Assembly (NCBI RefSeq): GCF_000003605.2
Contig: NW_003133369.1
Coordinates: 132,566-143,363 of the forward strand
Direction of reading: 5' to 3'
DNA length: 10,798 nucleotides
From: Saccoglossus kowalevskii
Lineage: Eukaryota; Hemichordata; Enteropneusta; Harrimaniidae
The position numbers were made by a program, and so were the translations under genes. This document shows, one piece after another, positions 1 through 6,800 of the stretch; the first letter of the stretch is position 1, and each line of letters begins with the position of its first letter. The notes under the pieces were generated by a model that did no database searches, was not told the DNA's origin, and worked only from the letters and a program-made list of their open reading frames with translations.

Positions 1-645
1 TCTTAATTTTCTGATTTGCATAATTAGTTTTCAGCTAAGTAATTTCGAATTATATTTAATGTGTCTCCAATACTCTCAGCACATGGGAGTTCTTTCTAAG
101 CTTTCTTTGATTGCTGGAGGGATGAATCAGTGGAAAAAAAGTGAAAATATCCATATTTTACATTAAACTCGTAGAAAAATGTCTTTTCAGTGAAGAAAAT
201 AAGGTATTTTACAGTACATGTTTTACATAACACGTACTCAGTATTTTGGGCATCATGCAGTCAGAAAAATTCCAATAATAATGTCATTTATAGACAGGTG
301 GTCTTTAAATGGGGGTTGTTTATTTAATCCATAAATAAAAAAATACACTAATTTCTCAGTTTAAGGGACAATTTGTCAACAGATATTTGAAGATGGATAA
401 TAAATATAAATATTTTGTCTGTCTTGAATTGATTGCAAAATTTCATGCAGACTGATGTAAAAAATAAATAGGAATCTTCCAATATTTTCTTTTTATTTGT
501 CTGACCAAACCAGTGCAAAAGGCAGTCACTGGCGAGTCAGAGATGACTTTTATTTACAGGTCACTTTACATGTAAATTGCTTTGGTCTTTTTTATAAAAG
601 GTAGTCACTAACGCAGGTTTGTTTGTATGTGATTTTATCCTTTAG
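1..645 (+). other. 3' part of an upstream intron
   Basis: The sequence before the first visible exon is AT-rich with stops in all frames, and ends in the acceptor used at 645. I looked for the missing first half of CBM20 (a G-x-LG-x-W pattern) and saw none. A decayed MITE-like fragment lies at 111-216. Nothing else was recognised. Confidence 0.7.
111..216. repeat. Decayed right half of the MITE family seen at 8479-8690
   Basis: The stretch from TTGCTGG to ACAGTA matches the right half of the 8479-8690 element in order: GATGAATCAGTG versus AATGACTCAGTG, ATATTTTACATTAAACTCGT versus ATATTTTACATTCAACTCGT, AAAATGTCTTTTCAG in both, and the terminal TACAGTA. Two internal blocks present in the other copy are missing, and no matching left inverted repeat is visible. 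It is therefore an old truncated copy. Confidence 0.65.
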
Positions 646-800
646 TTCTATATGGACACTGCAGAAGCTGCTACCTGAAGGAAAGAGAATAGAGTATCGC
701 TATGCAATCTGTAGTCTACATATACTCTCTGATGCTGAAAAAGATGTATGTGTGCATCAATGGGAAATACACTGTACTCCGAGAAACTTTGTACCTAAGG
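646..800 (+). CDS. GPCPD1: GPCPD1 exon: C-terminal half of the CBM20 starch-binding domain
   Basis: The acceptor is a pyrimidine run ending ATCCTTTAG at 645 and the donor is GTAAGT at 801. The exon enters with one base completing a codon (incoming phase 2) and leaves with one base (phase 1). It encodes 51 full codons starting SIWTLQKLL. The segments IEYRYAI, CVHQWEIH and TPRNF match the last strands of a CBM20 domain and line up with VQYRY, VIVHKWETH and QPRSI of human GPCPD1. In CBM20 proteins this fold binds glucans. In GPCPD1 its ligand is not well established. The first half of the domain is not found in bases 1-645, so at least one upstream exon lies outside. The frame stays open past the donor to 865, but that extension is intronic. 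Confidence 0.85.
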
Positions 801-3800
801 GTAAGTTGATAGAATGGAATGCAATTGTGTTATATGTTATCATGAACTACATGTATTATTGTTGAATAAAAATCATCTCAGTTCTTGGGGAACATTTATC
901 CTACTATGTCGTATTTATGAATTGTTTTGGTATTTCAGTGAGTGGTATAATTATCGTTGTTAAAATAACCTAGCCTCTTAGCGAAAAAATGACCAAGTGT
1001 GTCTGCACTCCATCACAGATAATCAGCCAATCCACTGATGATCTGCGCCTCATTCTTGTCATCAGTACAGACAGCAAGTCTCGACCAAGTTTTTTTTGTG
1101 CCAATTCGATTCAGCTCGCTCACACACACACGTTTTGGCACTTGCCAACTGATCATGACCACTTATAATATCTATGTGTTTATTGCAGGTTCCGAATATT
1201 TTGAAGACGGCGGAGAATTCGGTGTTTATAGTAAGTTGATACAATGTAACATCTGTTTTGGTGAGACTTTTTAAGTACAATCACACTAAACCGTTTATGC
1301 CAACTTCTTGACAGGTCATTCATATCAACACATGCAGTTTCTAATAAAGAAAATAAGATATCGGGGTATTCATGTTTCTGATCATCTTTTTTGTCAAAAT
1401 TTTAGAAAAATTTAGCTGTTGGAGAACATACACTAATGCAATCATCTGTAATTTTTCACTTAGATGGTGAGGAAAAAATAAATAGAGGTTGGCTAACACG
1501 ACAAAGTGAGGTTCTTCTGTACTTCCATGAGGCCAGGGGAACAGATATGATCACTGTATTCCATCCACACTCAGATGAGGTGGAAGAAAACCAACCAACA
1601 GAACAGAATGATGTCTACTATAGCTTCAAAGTCTCAGCCAAAACAGTCCAAAAATCATACGAGAAACAGCGGAAAAAGAGACGTCCTCAACAAAGTTCAC
1701 CGGTTTCACCAGGAAATAGCTCCTATCAATCGCCCGTTAAAGAGTCTGGTAGATCTCAATCTACCAAGAAGAGTATCCCTGTCAGTGTCCAGGCACTGAA
1801 TAAGTATGAATACAGGCGTGCTGAACAAGGTGAATTTGGACACATGTTTGAGGATGATAATGACTATTTAGTTTTCTCCACACAAACGTATTATCCAGAA
1901 TCTCTGGTAAGTACACTTGATTGCATAGATTACTTCATGTATTTAGGTACAGGTCAACTTGTGAATGGTGGTGATGGGAAAATTTGTTACTGGTGCATAT
2001 CTGATTCCCTCATGTCAGACTCTATGGCATGTTTGTGATCTAGTCACCATACCTCAACTACTGATAAAGAAATTTAAGACATGTTAGCTACGTTCACATT
2101 ACAAGATAACGTGACAACTATTTTTAATCCCTTTTATTAAACCCTGTGTGCATGTTAATCAGGACCCACTTCAGGACCCACTCAGCTTGTGTCGAAATCA
2201 TACCCATTGAGCTGAGCTGTCATGATGAAAAAAAATCTCATCTTACTATGGCATCCATTTATATCTTTCTCAACAAGCTAGCTTCACTCTATGGCCATGT
2301 CATATGAATCAGTATATGCTCATCGCTGAGGGTGTGATTTTGTGTTCAGGCAACTAATCTTGGCACATGCTGAGTTTCGATCCTGACTCCCCCAGTGGGA
2401 CTGAGATCATGCACCAAGATCCGTAACGTAAACGCTATACTTGTTATCATGTCTTGTACAACATGTGCTATCTTAATGCAGTGTGACTTTATACCTGATG
2501 TATTTAATGGCTCTGAGCGTGAAATCACAAACTAATTATAGATTTTTTTTTTCCTTGTTACTATATGTAGAACTACAATTAATCATTGGGGTTTGGTATA
2601 GTAAACAGTGAAAATTGTCTTTTGTGTTTTTTTAGAAAAATTGAGTTCCCATAGAAATTATTCATTTTAAATTTTTTTCTGAAAACTTAGATTTTAAGAA
2701 TAATGTGAAAACAAAATTGTGCCAGTTTGTTGGCCACAAAAGATACAGATTTTACTGCATAAAAAATACAAAATGTATTTACTGACTGAATTTTCTTCAA
2801 ATCATGCCTGAACCCGATTTGCTTAAAGGGGAACCGATACTATAAATATGGGCAAGATGGCCACTGCAATTAGTATGCTCATCAAAACCAAGCCGCTCAC
2901 ATCATAGTGGAAGCTCAGAGAAATGTGCCATGTACGATGTTTAGAGATCAAGCTGTGATTCCAAATACATTTCCACAGGGGCACGAATATGTACCCTAGC
3001 GATTACACTCATCTGGTTGGGCTTTTTATATATATATATGTTGTTGTTTTCGGTTGAAACGTGCAGCGACAAGTAAAAACATTTATTTACTTAATAGTGG
3101 ACAGAGGCAGAGTTAATTACCCTTGAGCATGTGGTGCAATTCATGGGATTGAGCGGTTCCCCTTTAATCATTTGGTTACTTACACTGATAACTGGAATTA
3201 AAAATGCCATTGGTTGACGGTATATGTAGCAACAAGGAAATGAGTTAAAATTCAGACATTCTCTAAAAGTTACTAAGCATGCTACTTTAATAACCTATAC
3301 ATCATCTGAAAGCCTTGATATAGTTGAATGCAATAGTACGTACGCTGTACCAATGTTTGTCTAATTTATTGCCAGTAGCATGGCTATGATTATTTGGTCG
3401 TAGCTAGAAAACAAAGGCAAATAAAGAAAAACTAAGAGGCAATTGCCCTATCCCACAGTTTTGGGGACTGAAAGTGTTAAAAAAACATGATGTTTTGAAT
3501 AGTCAGGATGGTCAAAATTTGTACGTCATATTTACTACATCACTGTGTTTGCCTATATCTAAGTTTTCAGATGATGTACAGGCTGTTATACCGGTAGTAA
3601 CTTTTAAAGAATATCTGATCACAGATTAAATTTTAAAATGTTTTACCCCTGTTGCTACAATGTACCTTGGCACATCATCTGCTGAAAGCCATCACAAATA
3701 CCAGTTTATAAAAGGCTCCAGCATGTGATGTGTTTAATAGTATAGACAACTAGAATGCACTGATTTACCTGGTTGTACTGGAGTCAAAACAACTAACGTT

Positions 3801-6800
3801 TCATCATACATGCACTTTTTATTGCACTTCTAACAAGTGTAAATATGGTGTGTAATTTGCACTGCTCAACAGAAGGCCATGCAATTGTAAAAAAAATAAT
3901 TGTCTTGGCCACTAATGTGCCCTGTATGTTTAATGCTAGTTTTAATATATTCCCTTTTTTGCAAGTAAGCCTATGTTCCACGCATTTTGGAACGCGCGTT
4001 GTGTTAACTTGTGTAACTTGTTTCATTCATTAGGCATTTACCATTGAAGTTTTTGAGTATCACACAAATGAAGCCACGCCGTCATCCTCTTCCTTCTCAA
4101 CATCTCCAGAATATCTCGGCGTGGCTCATCTTCTACCTCGCAATTTCAAATCTACATCTGGTTATGCTCATGTGTCTATTCATGGTAAAGATCAGCAACC
4201 AGTCGGTGAACTAACGGGTATGTGTATCAGCAGAGAAGGTACCCTGTTAAAGAATCGCAGACAATACAAAAAAAGTCACACAAGTAGACAAATGTATTGC
4301 TGTTCTTGCGTTCCATTAATCGTATGAGGTTGTTAAAATACAGTCACCGTACTGCTTGAGAACTGATGTGCCGAAATGGGGGGCATGTATGTCTGGCCAT
4401 CCTTGGCCATATATTGGTGTAGTTTGAGAATTTTTTTCGGTCCAAAACAGTCCTTTTTGGTAAAAAATAAAGGCTCAAGATGTATGCTGCATTATAACAT
4501 GTTGACTGTTTTTTTTCTGGAATTCACAACAGAGGTATCTCAAAAAAGCCTTCAAGTGCACATCAATTTATTTTTGGTTCTGTCCATGTTAGGTATAGGT
4601 TTAGGGTCCAAAAGTCTAATTTTTGGTTAAAACAAAGTTATAAATATGTGCTGCATCACAACTGTGATCAAATTAAGAAAATGTAGATATGCATGTTTTG
4701 TATGATTTTTTGAATTTCTCTGAAAATAGTGTGGAATTTATGTTTTTACGCTTTTTCATTCAAACTTTATATATATTTAATACACAATACATTACATGTA
4801 CAATCTCTCAATCAAAGTGTATACATGTAAAAAGTTTCTTTTATTGGTCCAAAAAATTGCACTCTTTGACCGAACCAATACTTTACACGCACACCTCAAA
4901 ACAAATTGACAAACATTTGTACGCTTTAGGGACAACATCAAAAGTTCAATGTAAGATAGAAAACTTAATTCCTTTAGTTTTTTAGCTCCGCTGTCGACTT
5001 TGTCGAGCGAAGCTTATCATATGAGTGATTGTCCGTCGTCGTCCGTGTCAATGTTTTACTTTTTCGACTTCTTCTTGAAAACTACAAGCCAGAATGCTTT
5101 GATACTTGGTGTATATGTACCTTGGGTAGTCCTCTCTCAGATTTGTTCATTTTGCGATGATATCTTCAATTCTCTAATTTTGGTGAATATTTTTGTCATT
5201 TTTGGTAGAAAGTGATATTTTCGACTTCTTGTTAAAAACTGTAAGTCCGATTGCTTTGATACTGTACATATTGTTCATTTTCTAATGATGTCTTCAGTTC
5301 TTTAATTGAAATGTGCATTGCTAACAGCGGAGCTATCTCAGCCGATAGGCTGCTTGTTTGACCCCATAATCATACTCTGTAAAATAGGGTCACCAGGTGG
5401 TGGGTTACCAATCCATAAACGAAATTTAAAAGTTTATGCGACTGCTTTGTTATTGACTTGATTACTTTTGATACTCCTCTTCTGGCTTGCTGTTACAATT
5501 TAGGGATAAGTCTGAAAATTTTTAAAAAAAAGCATTATAAATTTCCATCTGCGCGATCATTTGCATTCAATATCATGATTCTGTTTCTGTGAAACGTTAT
5601 ATAATTTTGATGTAACCAAAGAAAAATGAGACTTAAATGCAAAATTCAGAATGCTATAACCACTATTGGTAAAATGTACAAGACTAGATCAAGACAGTTT
5701 GGTAAGATATTATTTGCCATAGTATCAGTCAGAATGTTTTTTACATTTAAAAATCTAAATTCTGCTTTATTTGTGAGAATATAAATTTTAATCAATTCAT
5801 TGACAAGATTTAAAATTCTCATCATTTGATTGGTGAGAATCCATATTATCATTAAAGTGGAGGATTCGTCACCTACGCATGCGTCAGATGGCCAAAGTGT
5901 GTCATTGTTTACAAACAAGCGTCTACCCATGAGCTTTTAAATTTTTAGCTTGTGTTGTTATCGTCGCATGGGACTTAAATCCCCACGCATGCGCAGGTGT
6001 CACTCTCTCGCTTTAATTTATTGGCGAGTCTTAAATTCTCACCATTTGTTTGACACATTGTTGAACGTTTGTATTTTTGCCATGGAAACAGTGCAAATTT
6101 GTATTCTCCTCATTGAACCATAATATCACACTGATACTGCTGAAAATAATATTGAGTTTTGCAGAACTAGTGTCATCTTTCTCTTTCTAGTCTTGAAATT
6201 TTAATAAATAGTGAACACATTCTTAATCATTTGTTCTGAACACGCCTGCACAGGTTTGTAGCGACTACCAATTTCCATTGCCACTGAAAACTGAGTCTAT
6301 TAGTGCAGTCTGAATCCAAATCGAAATCTACCTCAACACATTTCTCAAAATGATGGTTTCAGTGCACATCCATGTACATTTTTGTATTTATTGGTGTTTT
6401 ATATGTGTTCAATGGCAAAGCCTCAGTTTTAGTAAATATTTTTAATGAAATATGCGTAATGGAACCTGGTGGAAACAAGGATTGTAGAGTATTTATTTCT
6501 AAATACAAAAAAATCATTTCAAAGTTCTCTATTATATATGTTGATATATACATTTTTTGTAAAAAGTGTGAAATACTGTCGCTGTTTCAGGAAACTCAGT
6601 ATTGACTTATATAAGACACGGAGTACAGGTACTTTCTGTATATGTGCGAGTCTTTGGACTAGGTCAAACCAAATCTTTTTGTCTCGTTTCTATATCTCAT
6701 CTGCTTTTTGTCATTTTAATTTCACATGACAGGTATCATATATCAACCACCTTTGTACACTGTGACCTTAACTCAGAAAATCATGATTTTGAAGAGATGG

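Larger units (their letters stand above)
1907..4033 (+). other. Intron 3 (2,127 bp) with two inverted-repeat elements
   Basis: It starts GTAAGTACAC and ends TTCATTCATTAG. The coding frame stays open to 2038 beyond the donor, but this lies inside the intron and has no family match. Contents in order are a perfect 12-bp tandem duplication at 2159-2182, a TTAA-flanked inverted-repeat element at 2823-3167, and an element with long inverted repeats at 3225-3659. From 2183 to 2822 and from 3660 to 4033 I see only AT-rich sequence with short, unconvincing open frames. Confidence 0.8.

Noticed and set aside
1-645. A missing upstream GPCPD1 exon with the first half of CBM20
   Set aside because: All frames contain frequent stops, and no glycine/tryptophan pattern of the domain was found next to a usable phase-2 donor.
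623-865. 80-codon plus-strand frame taken as a gene
   Set aside because: Only 646-800 is coding. The rest is intron on both sides, and the frame starts at TTG before the acceptor.
1436-2038. 200-codon plus-strand frame taken as an intact gene with an ATG start
   Set aside because: The first 28 bases are intron before the acceptor at 1463, and the part after 1906 follows a GTAAGT donor and does not resemble GPCPD1.
2374-2390. GTTTCGATCC-like B box of a tRNA-derived SINE
   Set aside because: No A box at a plausible distance upstream, no cloverleaf and no tail. One ten-base match is not enough.
3027-3039. (TA)6 run as a TATA box
   Set aside because: It is a simple repeat inside the TTAA-flanked element, with no transcript or initiator evidence.
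4376-4985. Two plus-strand frames of 84 and 98 codons
   Set aside because: They lie in a degenerate direct repeat and AT-rich intron, are rich in F, I and L from T-rich codons, and match no family.
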